Below, in pieces: positions 1 through 11,500 of a stretch of 64,000 nucleotides of DNA; position 1 is the first letter of the stretch; each line of letters opens with the position of its first letter. The DNA comes from Anaeramoeba ignava (taxonomy: Eukaryota; Metamonada; Anaeramoebidae): NCBI GenBank assembly GCA_028826165.1, contig JAPDFW010000081.1, positions 1,072,501-1,136,500 of the forward strand, in the 5' to 3' direction. The position numbers were made by a program, and so were the translations under genes. A model generated the notes under the pieces. It saw only the letters and a list, made by a program, of their open reading frames with translations, was not told the DNA's origin and did not search any database.

Positions 1-2666
1 AATTTAATTTAATTTAATTTTATTTCAATTTTAATTTAATTTAATTACAATTCAATTTATTTCAATTTCCAATTTTAATTTAATTTTTAATTCAATTTAA
101 TTCAATTTTTAATTTAAATTTAATTTAATTTAACAATTTAATTTAATTTCAATTTAATTTCAATTTAATTTAATTTAATTTAATTTAATTACAATTTAAT
201 TCAATTTTAATTTAATTTTAATTTAATTCAATTTCAATTTAATTCAATTTAATTCAACTTAATTTAATTTAATTTAATTCAATTTTAATTTCAATTTAAT
301 TTCAATTCAATTTAATTTCAATTTAATTTCAATTTCAATTCAATTTCAATTCAATTCCATTCAATTTCAATTCAATTTAATTTAATTTCAATTTAATTTA
401 ATTCAATTTAATTTCAATTTAATTTCATTTCAATTTCAATTCAATTACAATTCAATTACAATTCAATTTAATTCAATTTCAATTTAATTTAATTCAATTT
501 AATTACAATTTAATTTAATTACAATTTAATTTAATTACAATTTAATTCAATTCAATTTAATTCAATTTAATTTAATTTCAATTCAATTTAATTCAAATCA
601 ATTTAATTTAATTCAATTTAATTCAATTTAATTACAATTTAATTTTATTTAATTCAATTTAATTTAATTTCAATTCAATTCGATTTAATTTCAATTTAAT
701 TTAATTCAATTCAATTCAATTTTAATTTAATTTCAATTTAATTACAATTTAATTTAATTCAATTTAATTCAATTTAATTTCAATTTAATTTAATTCAATT
801 TTAAATTTCAATATTCAATTCAATTACAATTTAATTTAATTTAATTTAATTTAATTCAATTTAATTTCAATTTAATTTAATTACAATTTATTTCCATTCA
901 ATTTAATTACAATTTAATTTAATTCAATTTAATTTAATTCAATTTAATTTAATTTAATTTAATTCAATTCAATTTAATTTGATTTAATTTAATTTAATTT
1001 AATTTAATTCAATTTAATTCAATTTTACAATTTCAATTACAATTCAATTTCAATTTCAATTTAATTTAATTTCAATTTAATTTCAATTTCAATTTAATTT
1101 AATTTAACTTTAATTTAACTACAATTCAATTTAATTACAATTTAATTTTAATTCAATTGTAATTTCAATTTAATTTAATTTAATTCAACTTAATTTAATT
1201 TAATTACAATTTAATTCAATTTAATTTAATTACAATTCAATTTAATTTCATTTCAATTTCAATTTAATTTAATTCAATTTTAATTTCAATTACAATTCAA
1301 TTTAATTTCAATTTAATTCAATTTAATTCAATTTAATTTCAATTTAATTCAATTTAATTCAATTTAATTTCAATTTAATTCAATTCAATTTAATTTCAAT
1401 TCAATTTAATTCAATTCAATTTAATTCAATTTAATTCAATTTAATTCAATTTAATTCAATTTTAATTCAATTTAATTTAATTTTTAATTTCAATTTAATT
1501 TTAATTTCAATTTAAATTTAATTTCAATTTAATTTCAATTTCAATTTAATTTCAATTTACCACCAATTTAATTCAATTCAATTCAATTCAATTTAATTTA
1601 ATTTAATTTAATTTAATTTAATTTAATTTAATTTAATTTAATTTAATTTAATTTAATTTAATTTAATTTAATTTAATTTAATTACAATTTAATTCAACTC
1701 AATTCAATTCAATTTAATTTAATTTAATTTAATTTAATTTAATTTAATTTTTAATTTAATTACAATTCAATTTAATTTGATTTAATTTAATTTAAATTTC
1801 AATTTAATTTAACTTCATTTAATTTAATTTCAATTTAATTTAATTTAACAATTTAATTCAAATTTCAAATTCAATTTCAATTTCAATTCAATTTTTAATT
1901 TCAAATTCAATTTCAATTTAATTTCAATTTAATTACAATTTAATATTCTTCAATTTAATTTAATTTAATTTAATAATTTAATTTAATATTTAATTCAATT
2001 TAATTCAATTTTAATTTAATTCAATTTAATTTAATTTAATTTAATTTAATTTAATTACAATTTAATTACAATTTAATTTAATTTAATTTAATTACAATTT
2101 AATTACAATTTAATATTTAATTTAATTTCAATTTAATATTTAATTCAATTTAATTCAATTTTAATTTCAATTCAATTTTATTTAATTCAATTTAATTTCA
2201 ATTCAATTTAATTACAATTTAATTACAATTTAATTCAATTCAATTTAATTCAATTCAATTTAATTTCAATTTAACTTTAATTCAATTTAATTTAATTACA
2301 ATTTAATTCAATTCAATTACAATTTAATTACAATTTAATTTAATTACAATTTAATTCAATTCAATTTAATTTCATTTCAATTACAATTCAATTACAATTT
2401 AATTACAATTTAATTCAATTCAATTTAAATTCAAATTAAATTCAAATTAAATTCAAATTAAATTCAAATTAAATTCAAATTAAATTCAAATTAAATTCAA
2501 ATTAATTTCAATTTAATATTTAATTCAATTACAATTCAATTACAATTCAAATTAAATTCATTTAAATTCAATTTAATTTAACTTCAATATTTATTTTAAT
2601 TCAATTTAATTTTATTTTATTCTAATTTTAATTTTATAAATTCGAATTTAAATTTTAATAAAAAAG
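1..2666. repeat. Simple-repeat block, probably the end of a long CDC14 intron
   Basis: About 2.65 kb made almost only of AATTTAATTT, AATTCAATTT, AATTTCAATT and AATTACAATT variants, with a small run of TTAAATTCAAA units near 2430-2500. I see no exon, RNA gene or long open frame in it. It ends at AAAAAAG/GATCC (2666/2667), where CDC14 coding sequence starts in frame with no suitable start codon. Other long introns in this window are filled with simple repeats in the same way, so I read this as intron. The upstream CDC14 exon(s) would lie left of the window. Confidence 0.75.
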
Positions 2667-5273
2667 GATCCAACCTTAAAAGAAAAGAAAATTGTCTTTT
2701 ATTGCTCAAAAGAACAACAAAAATTTACAAATTCAGCAGTACTAATAACTTCATTTATGATAATTGTAAACGGAAAAACACCCGAAGAAACACTAAAAAT
2801 ATTAACAGATTCTGAATATATAATCGGGTTCAGAGATGCTTCTTATGGAAAACCAACATTTTTATTAACAATCGAAGATATATTGAAGGGATTATCAAAG
2901 GGAATTCAATCAAAATTTTATGATTGGAAAAATTTCTCAGTCCAAGAATACCAATTTCATGAAAAGGTAGAAAACGGAGATTTAAATTGGATTATCCCAG
3001 GAAAACTTCTAGCCTTTGCTTCTCCAAGAGATTATCCATCAAAATCAAATTTTTTTGTTGAGGATGAAGATAATGAAAATGGCTTTGTGGAAAACCAAGA
3101 AAATCAATCATTATTTGCAAATATCGCAACTCCAATCAAAATCAAAAACAAAACTATCAATTGGGATGATGGTAATGACGATGATCATGATGATTTAACT
3201 TCTCAATATTTTTGGAATTCAAATCAACATCTAAATTATTTTTTAAAACATTCCGTGAATTGTGTTGTTAGACTGAATCTCCCTTTATATAACCCAGAAA
3301 TTTTTGTTAAAAACAATATTGATCATTATGATTTGTATTTTGAAGATGGTGGCGTTCCATCTTGGGATATTATCCAAAAATTTTTAAATATTATGGAAAA
3401 AGATATTGAACAAAAAGATATCGAAGAAAAGAATTTGTCTGAAGATAACTCTGAAAAACAAAAGAAAGTTGTCGCTGTCCATTGCTTTGCATTCAATACA
3501 AAAGTCTTAATGGCAAATTCAATTCCTAAAAATGTTCAAGATGTCAAAATCGGCGACCAAATTATGGGAGATGATCATCTTCCAAAAATAGTCAAACAAA
3601 CAATCAAAGGAAAAGGAAAACTATATGAAATCAACAGAAAAAACCAACAAAATTATATTGTTAGCGGGAAGCATCTTTTATGTCTCGCATTCAATAAACA
3701 AATTGACCAAGAACTTGAGCTGGAATACGAAAATGATCAATACTTTCTTTTTTTCCAATTTTATGATTTGAACCACAACCTACAAAAAAAGCATTTTCCA
3801 ATCCTTCTTGGTTATCCACCAAAATACCCTCAAAATTTAGTGAATGAATATTGGAAAAAACAGAAAATTTGGAACAACAAATTTGAATACATTGGAAAAA
3901 ATGATCAAATCCAAAATTTTACAGTTAATGAAAATGACTGGGAAAAAATTAAATCAATTTATTGTTATGCATTTCTAAAAATGAAGTCTTATTACAAGAA
4001 AGGAAAAGCTGCAAAATTTGGAGATGTAATTGATATTACTGTAAAGAATTATCTAAAAAAGCCAAGTTATTGGAAACAAATACACTCAGGATATTCTTCA
4101 TTTTGCAAAAATATTCATCAATTTCCAAGAAACACAGAACTAAGAAAAAATCAAAATCTATATTATCCATTTAAAAAAAACAAAAATATTTGGTTTGATC
4201 TCCACAAAATAGTCTCAATAACACTTAGTACTAAGAAAGGGAATTTTTATGGTTTTGAGCTTGAAGATTCAAATCCAAGATTTCTTCTTGAAGATTATAC
4301 TGTTGTCCATAATTGCAAAGCGGGTTTAGGTAGGACAGGAACTTTGAATGCAATTTACTTAATGAAAAATTATAATTTTTCTGCTCGTGAAGCAATTGGA
4401 TATTTAAGATTATGTAGACCTGGTTCAGTTGTTGGAAAACAACAAAATTTTCTTTTAGAAATTGAAAATCAAATTTTTAAATTAAGAAATAATGGAAATG
4501 AAAATAATGAAAATAATGGAAATCAAAATGAAAATCAAAATGAAAATCAAAATGAATTGAAAGAAAAAATTAGACTTGCAAAAGAGATATCTAATTTAAT
4601 AATTAATGAAAACAAAAATCAAAATCAAAATGAAAATGAAAATGAAAATCAAAATCAAAATCAAAATCAAAATGAAAATCAAAATCAAAATGAAAATCAA
4701 AATCAAAATCAAAATCAAAATCAAAATCAAAATCAAAATCAAAATGAAAATGAAAATGAAAATCAAAATCAAAATGAAAATGAAAATGAAAATCAAAATC
4801 AAAATCAAAATAAAAATCAAAATGAAAATCAAATTGAAAATGAAAATGAAAATCAAAATGAAAATCAAAATCAAAATCAAAAAAAAGATAAAAATAGCAA
4901 ATCTTGGAATTTGAAAATTCAACATAAAAAATTTCCAAAACGAAAAAATAGTTATAATTCTGATTTACAACAATTTACAGATTTTGCAAATTTAATTAAA
5001 CCAAGATCTTGGCAAGAACCAAAAATAAATGATTTTGAAATTAAACTTGTTAAAAAACCTGAATCTTTTAACACAAAATTAGATATTGATATTGATGTAG
5101 ATATTAACTTGAATATGAATATCAATAGTGAAAATTCTGATAAAATTAACAAAAAAGAAATAAATGAATTACTCCATAAAGAAGAAATAATTTCTGATAA
5201 AAAAGTAAAAGAAGTTTTAGCTCAAAAAAGAATTCAACTTCTTCAGAAAAAAAACAATCCAAATCAAAATTGA
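2667..5273 (+). CDS. CDC14: CDC14-type dual-specificity phosphatase interrupted by an intein (5' end missing)
   Basis: CDC14 dephosphorylates CDK sites at mitotic exit and cytokinesis. Family-typical segments appear in order: [49 protein letters not shown], then [10 protein letters not shown] and [10 protein letters not shown]. The active-site motif HCx5R is split between H and C by a 277-residue intein (3483-4313). After protein splicing it would read [14 protein letters not shown]. The first ATG in frame (2757) is internal: codons from 2667 still align to the family, and about the first 90-100 residues are absent, so an upstream exon is expected. The C-terminal third (about 4490-4880) is an Asn/Gln/Glu tract of AAAATC/AAAATG hexamers, followed by a basic tail. 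Ends in TGA. Family call is firm; 5' structure is inferred. Confidence 0.93.
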   Translation, partial: DPTLKEKKIVFYCSKEQQKFTNSAVLITSFMIIVNGKTPEETLKILTDSEYIIGFRDASYGKPTFLLTIEDILKGLSKGIQSKFYDWKNFSVQEYQFHEKVENGDLNWIIPGKLLAFASPRDYPSKSNFFVEDEDNENGFVENQENQSLFANIATPIKIKNKTINWDDGNDDDHDDLTSQYFWNSNQHLNYFLKHSVNCVVRLNLPLYNPEIFVKNNIDHYDLYFEDGGVPSWDIIQKFLNIMEKDIEQKDIEEKNLSEDNSEKQKKVVAVHCFAFNTKVLMANSIPKNVQDVKIGDQIMGDDHLPKIVKQTIKGKGKLYEINRKNQQNYIVSGKHLLCLAFNKQIDQELELEYENDQYFLFFQFYDLNHNLQKKHFPILLGYPPKYPQNLVNEYWKKQKIWNNKFEYIGKNDQIQNFTVNENDWEKIKSIYCYAFLKMKSYYKKGKAAKFGDVIDITVKNYLKKPSYWKQIHSGYSSFCKNIHQFPRNTELRKNQNLYYPFKKNKNIWFDLHKIVSITLSTKKGNFYGFELEDSNPRFLLEDYTVVHNCKAGLGRTGTLNAIYLMKNYNFSAREAIGYLRLCRPGSVVGKQQNFLLEIENQIFKLRNNGNENNENNGNQNENQNENQNELKEKIRLAKEISNLIINENKNQNQNENENENQNQNQNQNENQNQNENQNQNQNQNQNQNQNQNENENENQNQNENENENQNQNQNKNQNENQIENENENQNENQNQNQKKDKNSKSWNLKIQHKKFPKRKNSYNSDLQQFTDFANLIKPRSWQEPKINDFEIKLVKKPESFNTKLDIDIDVDINLNMNINSENSDKINKKEINELLHKEEIISDKKVKEVLAQKRIQLLQKKNNPNQN
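3483..4313 (+). mobile_element. Intein (protein intron) in the CDC14 catalytic motif
   Basis: Codons 243-519 of the reading frame counted from 2757. The first residue is Cys ([10 protein letters not shown], block A), followed by [12 protein letters not shown]. Block B is [12 protein letters not shown], with its His at intein position 64. Near the C-terminus come [12 protein letters not shown], a segment typical of PRP8-type inteins, then block [20 protein letters not shown] and block G VVHN followed by Cys+1. All class-1 splicing residues are present: Cys1, block-B His, penultimate His, terminal Asn and Cys+1. No LAGLIDADG or HNH motif is visible in the roughly 125 residues between the two splicing halves, so it looks like an endonuclease-free or degenerate intein. 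The frame stays open throughout, and there are no good GT/AG sites at the borders that would make it an ordinary intron. Confidence 0.93.
4605..4882 (+). repeat. In-frame hexanucleotide repeat encoding (NQ/NE)n in CDC14
   Basis: AAAATC and AAAATG units in frame encode alternating Asn-Gln and Asn-Glu. The same coding repeat recurs in the BEACH, RCC1-BTB, zinc-finger and MRNIP-like genes. It creates long shadow frames on both strands that are not genes. Confidence 0.9.
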
Positions 5274-5520
5274 ATTTAAAATTGAATTTAAAATTTGAAA
5301 TTGAATTTGAATTGTTTTTTTTTGTATTTGCTTTGTTTTTTTTTTCTTCTTCTAAAAATCATCTGAATAAAGATGTTATGTTTTCTTTGATTTTGAATTT
5401 AAAATAGAAAATAAAATTTGTTAAATTCAAAATCAATTCTTTTTTATTAAATTTTTTATTTAAAAAAAAAACAAATCAAATCAAATCAAATCAAGTGAAT
5501 TGAATTTAATTTAATTTAAT
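5274..5520. other. Convergent 3' intergenic spacer
   Basis: AT-rich spacer between the ends of the CDC14 (+) and BEACH (-) genes, with homopolymers and a TCAAA run near 5475-5495. I see no gene or RNA in it. Confidence 0.6.
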
Positions 5521-8500
5521 TTAATTAAAAGATAAAGAACCAATCATTAAAGTTCCATTATCAAAACCAGCAAGAATATGTTTTTCATCAGAAGTAAAAC
5601 AAACAAATAAAATAGGATGATTAAACTCAAAATTATAAATATTTTTCAAATCCCATAATTGACGAACTTGTATAACTCCTTGTTCACTTCCTGTGATTAA
5701 ATATTGGTCATTTCTTGTTAAATCCCAAGAATTAATATGTTGAGAAGTATCAATAATTTTAAGAAGTTTTCCATTAATACTAAACAATCGAATAGATAAA
5801 TCATTATCAGAATAAACAAGAATATTTCCTTCATTTGAAATTTTAAGCATTGATATTATTGATTGAGTATTGCTGTCATTTTTATTATTTTCATTATTCT
5901 CATTGATGAAAATTGATCGAACATATTGAGCATTTCTTAAAGAATGAATAATACAAGTTCCGTCTTTGGCTCCACTTACAACAATATCAAGTTCTTGATT
6001 CAAATCCACACTTGTTACTTCATCATCATGTCCATATAAAATATTCTTTGGTTTTTCTTTTACTTTTCCTTCTCTCAAATCAATTTTCCAAATCATTACT
6101 GTTGTATCTCTTGAGCCTGTTACTAATATTTCATGATCAATTGCTAAACATGTTACAATATCTTTATGTTGTGTTATTGATTGTATTAATTTGGAGTTGT
6201 CTAAATTTGTTAATTTGAAGCTGTTGTCCCAAAATCCACAACTGAAAAATATTTTTCCATTTCCTAAAATTGCAAAACAATTGCTCATCTTCGATATTCC
6301 AAATGCAAATGATACTCCAACTGTTTTTTTGATTCCTTTCATCAATGATTCAACCTCAAAAACAATTCCTTCTCCATTTTCTATTTGTTTTGTCATTTCT
6401 GTTATTGTTTCTTGTGGTTGAATTTTATTTTCAATTTCATTTTCAATTTCATTTTGAATTTGATTTTTATTTTCATTTTGATTTTCATTTTCGTTTTCAT
6501 TTTCATTTTCATTTTCATTTTCATTTTCATTTTCATTTTCATTTTCATTTTCATTTTCATTTTCATTTTCATTTTGACTTATATTTTCTGTATCTATTTC
6601 TGTTTCTGTGTCTGTTTCATTTAAAACATCAATTTTCTTTGATGGATCTGTTTCTTGTTCATCCAAACTTTTATCATTTTTGTCTTGAATTTCATTTTCA
6701 TTATTTTGATTTTCATTATTTTGATTTTCATTATTTTCATTTTGATTTAACGAAGTCGATTTTTTTAAAGATAATATTCGAGATAAAGAATTTGGCTTGT
6801 TTGATGTTGATGTTGCTATTAATTTGAATGTGGAAAGATATCTTTTCTTATCAAATATTGTTAAACGATTGTCAAAATGAACAAATAAAATTCCTGAATC
6901 TGTTAAATCCAAAGAATTTGTATAAATCTTTGCATATTTAGAAAAATCCCAATATAAAGGAATTGCATTTGATTTTGCAAGTGAATATCTTTTTGGATGA
7001 GGTTTTGTGAATATTTGACTTGGTGTTTGCCCAAAAAACTCAATTTGCTCTTCAATAGATTTTCTTTCTCTTTCATCAGTAATTAAATCAATATTAACTG
7101 AATTTTCATAAGTTAAATAATAGAAAATATTATATGCCTTTTTTGCTTCTTCTCCCTTTTGTTTGTATCCAAAAATCAAATCAATCCATTCGTGTAAATG
7201 TTGTGAAACATATTCACTTTCTAAAGCTCTTCTGTTTATTCTTATAAAATCTTCACTATTTTTTGCCCATTTGGGAAGAATTATATCTCCTATTATTGAT
7301 TCATTTTGTGTTTTTCCCAAATCAAATTGATTAAAATTTTGAAGGAATTCTGGGAAATAATAAAATTCAGGAATCAATTCTTTAACATCTGAAGAATTTG
7401 TTAAACAATTTTTCCATGTTTGTCCAATCGAACTAAATAAACGGTCTGCATGATCGAATTTTCCTCCTTGTAATTTAATTGACAAAGTTGTAAATGGTTC
7501 CATTCTGATTAAATAGTACAAAACGATTGCTTTTATAATTTAAATTTAAAATTAAAATTAAAATTAAAATTCATTTATAAAATTAAAATTAAATTTAAAA
7601 TTAAAATTCATTTTGAAAATTAAAATTGAAATATTTACCAGTGCTTGAATAATGTGAACCATAATAAAATGGTGGAATAACATTATCTGGATCTTCGAAA
7701 CTTTCATATCTATCAATAAATTCTTGAAGCCTCTTTTCATTTAATGCTCCAATAGGCTTTGAAAGATCTCTAAATGTTTTATCATCATTTAAATCCAAAT
7801 CTTCTGAATCATAATCTGAGATTACCCAAGGAAATACAGGATACTGAGAAACATCATTATATGTTCTTCCAGCAATAACATTCAATTCCATTAAATAATC
7901 AAAATTGGATATTTGTCTCTTCTGCCATTTTTTAGTAAGATGTGTTTTTCGAAGCCATTCTGAAGGTCTTCCTGAATCAATTTTGAAAATATTAGGCAAT
8001 TTCAAATTGATAATTTTTCGGAAAACAACATTTCTATTCTGTTTTGGAAAATGAAGGAAGAAATTTTTCTTGTTGGTTAAAAATATTTCCAATCCGGATT
8101 GTCTTAGTCTGTATGATCTTTTATAAACTTTTCGAATTTCTTTCAATTGCCAAGAACGGTCTTTAAAAATAGTATCAGCACTTCTATTAAGAATATTGTA
8201 TTTATCAAGTGTAGAATCCTTATTGGCTTCAATTGCAGCCTCTTTATTTGGATAAAAATCAAGTGATTTTGTTGATATTTCAAGAATTCCGGGTATGATT
8301 GTGAGTGGGGAAAGTAAAGAGCATTCTGTTCGATATATAACTTTCTTAACATTTATATTTGTGGGTGTGTTTTCATTGGATTCCATTGTTGATGTTTCAT
8401 CACCTTTGTTGTAATTCACTGTGCTGTCATCAAATTCATCTTCTGCATTATCTTCTCCATCAATATTTGCAATCATTTTAATTCCAGAAAGTGATTTCTT

Positions 8501-11500
8501 CGCTTGATTTGTCATTTTCTCAAGTTGCATTTTGTCATATGTTTCGATAATGATTTTATCTGCTGCTTCTCTTGAACCTTCATCTCTTCTTATTGAGGCT
8601 TCAAAGTGGTTATCGAAATGATAGTTCTGTTTCAGTTTTTTGCGTCGATGATGATCATCTTCTGTTCTGTCAAGTTTCCAATGAATTGCGTTTGAGGAAT
8701 CTCGAGATCCCCAAGGTCCTCTTTCATTACTTACACTCCTAAGTGCCCAAGTCCATTTTCTTGCGGATATTGCCTTCTTCTTTGTTTTTAATTCGTATAA
8801 TTTCACTATTCTCTGGTTTTCCTCTTGCACTTTTGATGGAAACCATTTATTCAATAATTCGTTTGGTTGTTTTTTTTATTGATTGTATTTTTTCAATCAA
8901 TTTCTTGTTGATATTTGTTTCTAATTCTTGCACTGAAGTTATAATTTCTTGTGAATAAATTTTGCATTCAATTTCTTTTTCAATCCGAAATTTATCAACT
9001 TCCTTGTGGAAAAACTCTTTAATCGCAGATTTCCAATCAGGATTGCTAAATGTTGTTATAAGTTGCTCTTTTGTTTGATGGAAAATGCTAGAGTTTGATT
9101 TGTTATTTGGAAGAAGAAGAATCCCTGATTTATCTCGAACAGTGCTTGCAAGAAACGAATATGATTTCTTGAATATTTTTTGGATATATTCTAATAACAT
9201 TTTTTCAAAATATTTTTTTTCGATTTTCTGTTGTTGTAAATTTTCTTGTGGTTTTGTCATTTCATTATCTATTTTTTCTTGGTTATCATCAACAACATTT
9301 TCAGGTAAAATACTATCAAGATGTTTCTCTTTCTCTTTCTCTTTTTCTTTCTCATTCCATATAAATGTTAATTTATTGGAATCTTCAAGTGCTGAAAATA
9401 AACACGAAAGTATTATCGATGTAATCTCATTTCTAATAGGTTTAAGAGATGATATTTTTTGGATATTTCTGAAGATATCGTATAATTTTTCAAAAAACAA
9501 GTCATTTTGCTCAATCTCAAAATTTTTGATACCATTTAAAATTATAGAAATGATATTTTGGATAATAAACTTCAATTTTTCCTTTTCAGAAATCACAGAC
9601 TTGCTTTTTGTTAAGTAAACCAATCCAATTTCAGAAAACAAATTGATAAAATCTTTAATAATATCCAAATCTTCCCAATCCATTCCCTTCATCCTGAATT
9701 GACTTGTTAGAATAAAATCACCATAATTCTTATGAATCGTTAATAATTCGTTCATCTCCTTGATTTCTTTTGGTTTTGAATCGGTATTTTCTTGGTCTTG
9801 TGAGTTTAGAGACTCATTTAAAATACGGAAATACTCTGGCCCTATTGTTCTTCTAAGTAACTTTTTGTTTTTTAATTTCTGGTTCAGAGCCATTGATTCT
9901 TTTCGTAAAAGTTTTTTCTCTCCATCTTTTTTTGACTTTTTTGTTGAAACCTGTTTGTATGTAAAGCTAACAAACTTGGAAAACAAATCTGACAAACTAA
10001 TGAAATTATCAGCAAAAATTGCTGAATTTGTTACAACATTTTTAATTCCTTTCTTTTCGCTTATCAATTGTTTAATCTCAGAAATAATATCTGAATAAAG
10101 TCTACGCAAAAAATTAATTTCCATATTTTCCGTTTCCCACGAAGTATTTTGAACAAAATGTGTAGTTTGCTCAAAGTATTGAGTGCCGTTTTTATCACTA
10201 AAAATACTATAAATATGGATGATACGAAATATTGTGAAAATCCCTTCAATAATTTGCTTTTTGAACAACTGAAATTTTTGTTCGTCTTCGCTATTTTGTT
10301 TTTTATTCATTTTGGAAAGATATATATCAATCAACCATTGTTGCCATCCAAATTGCTTGATCATAATTTCCTTGTTTTTATCATTTCCTTTTAATATATT
10401 AATAATTGTATTGGTTGCATGGACTGTCAATTCTTTTGGATCGTTATTTTGGATAAAGCTAAAAATTGTTTCTAAAACACAAGATCTTTTTATTGTTAAT
10501 GAATTAAATAATTCATCTTGACTTTCATCAGTAATTTCAGCTTGCGATGAAACTAATATTGAGAACAAAACATTACATATTTTTTTTGTAAACGAATGAC
10601 TTATCAAAATGTTATGTATTGTTTCATATCCTTTTTTTGAGATTAATCTACTTTTCCATTTCTTCTTCGGATATAAATCTGAATAATTCCCTAAATCATA
10701 TAAAATATGCAATGATAATGCACGAAGATCATCATCATCAGAATTGAGAAATATAATAAAAGTATCCATAAACTTGAAAGAATTGAGAGAATCAAGAAGT
10801 TTCAATTTCTGAGCTTCTGTTTCTTTTTCAATTTGCTTTTTTTGATTTTGATTTTGATTCTCAGAATCTTTATTATAATTATTTGACCATTCCTTACATT
10901 TAGCATCTGTATGAATTAAATCATGAATAACCAAAAGAATATCTTTAATCTCATCAGTATGATTAATATCAATCATTGCAAACGAATACATAATGACTGA
11001 TGAAATTTCTTGTGAGTTTTGTGAATGCAAAATCAAATTAGTGATACATTGAACTAACAATTTGCGGATTTGTTTTGATTCTTCAAGAGAAGGTCTTTTT
11101 CCAATCAGTTCTTTTGTTACTGAATGGAATCTATTCTCAATTCCTTTTGAATAAGTTTCTGCTGTAATCCAATAGTATAAACGAAGAATATTCATAATAT
11201 CTTGAGTTGAGATTTTACCATGGAAATTATTTAAAGAATTTGGAACTAATACCTTCAAAAATACTTGTTTAATCAATTTGATTTGAACTTCAAAACTACT
11301 ATATATCCAATTATCAAAATCTAAGACAAAATTGTTAATTAAATCTGTTAATAAATCTTGATTTTGAATTGACATAATAAATGTTTTCAGTGATTTAACA
11401 ACATTTATTGTGATATGTTTTGGTGAAAATGTTTGTAGAAGATGGCTTATTATTTGAAATCCATAAGAACGTTTCATATCTTCTTGATTAGATGTACTTT

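Noticed and set aside
1-2640. Telomere- or centromere-like array at the window start
   Set aside because: No fixed unit, only mixed AATTTAATTTC-type words like those in the introns; the CDC14 frame continues straight out of it.
3483-4313. Reading the CDC14 insertion as a spliceosomal intron
   Set aside because: The frame is open for 277 codons with normal coding composition, there is no GT at the left border or AG at the right border, and full intein blocks are present.
4596-4938. Overlapping open frames on both strands in the AAAATC/AAAATG repeat
   Set aside because: Pure shadows of the coding hexamer repeat of CDC14; alternating two-residue proteins with no family signal.
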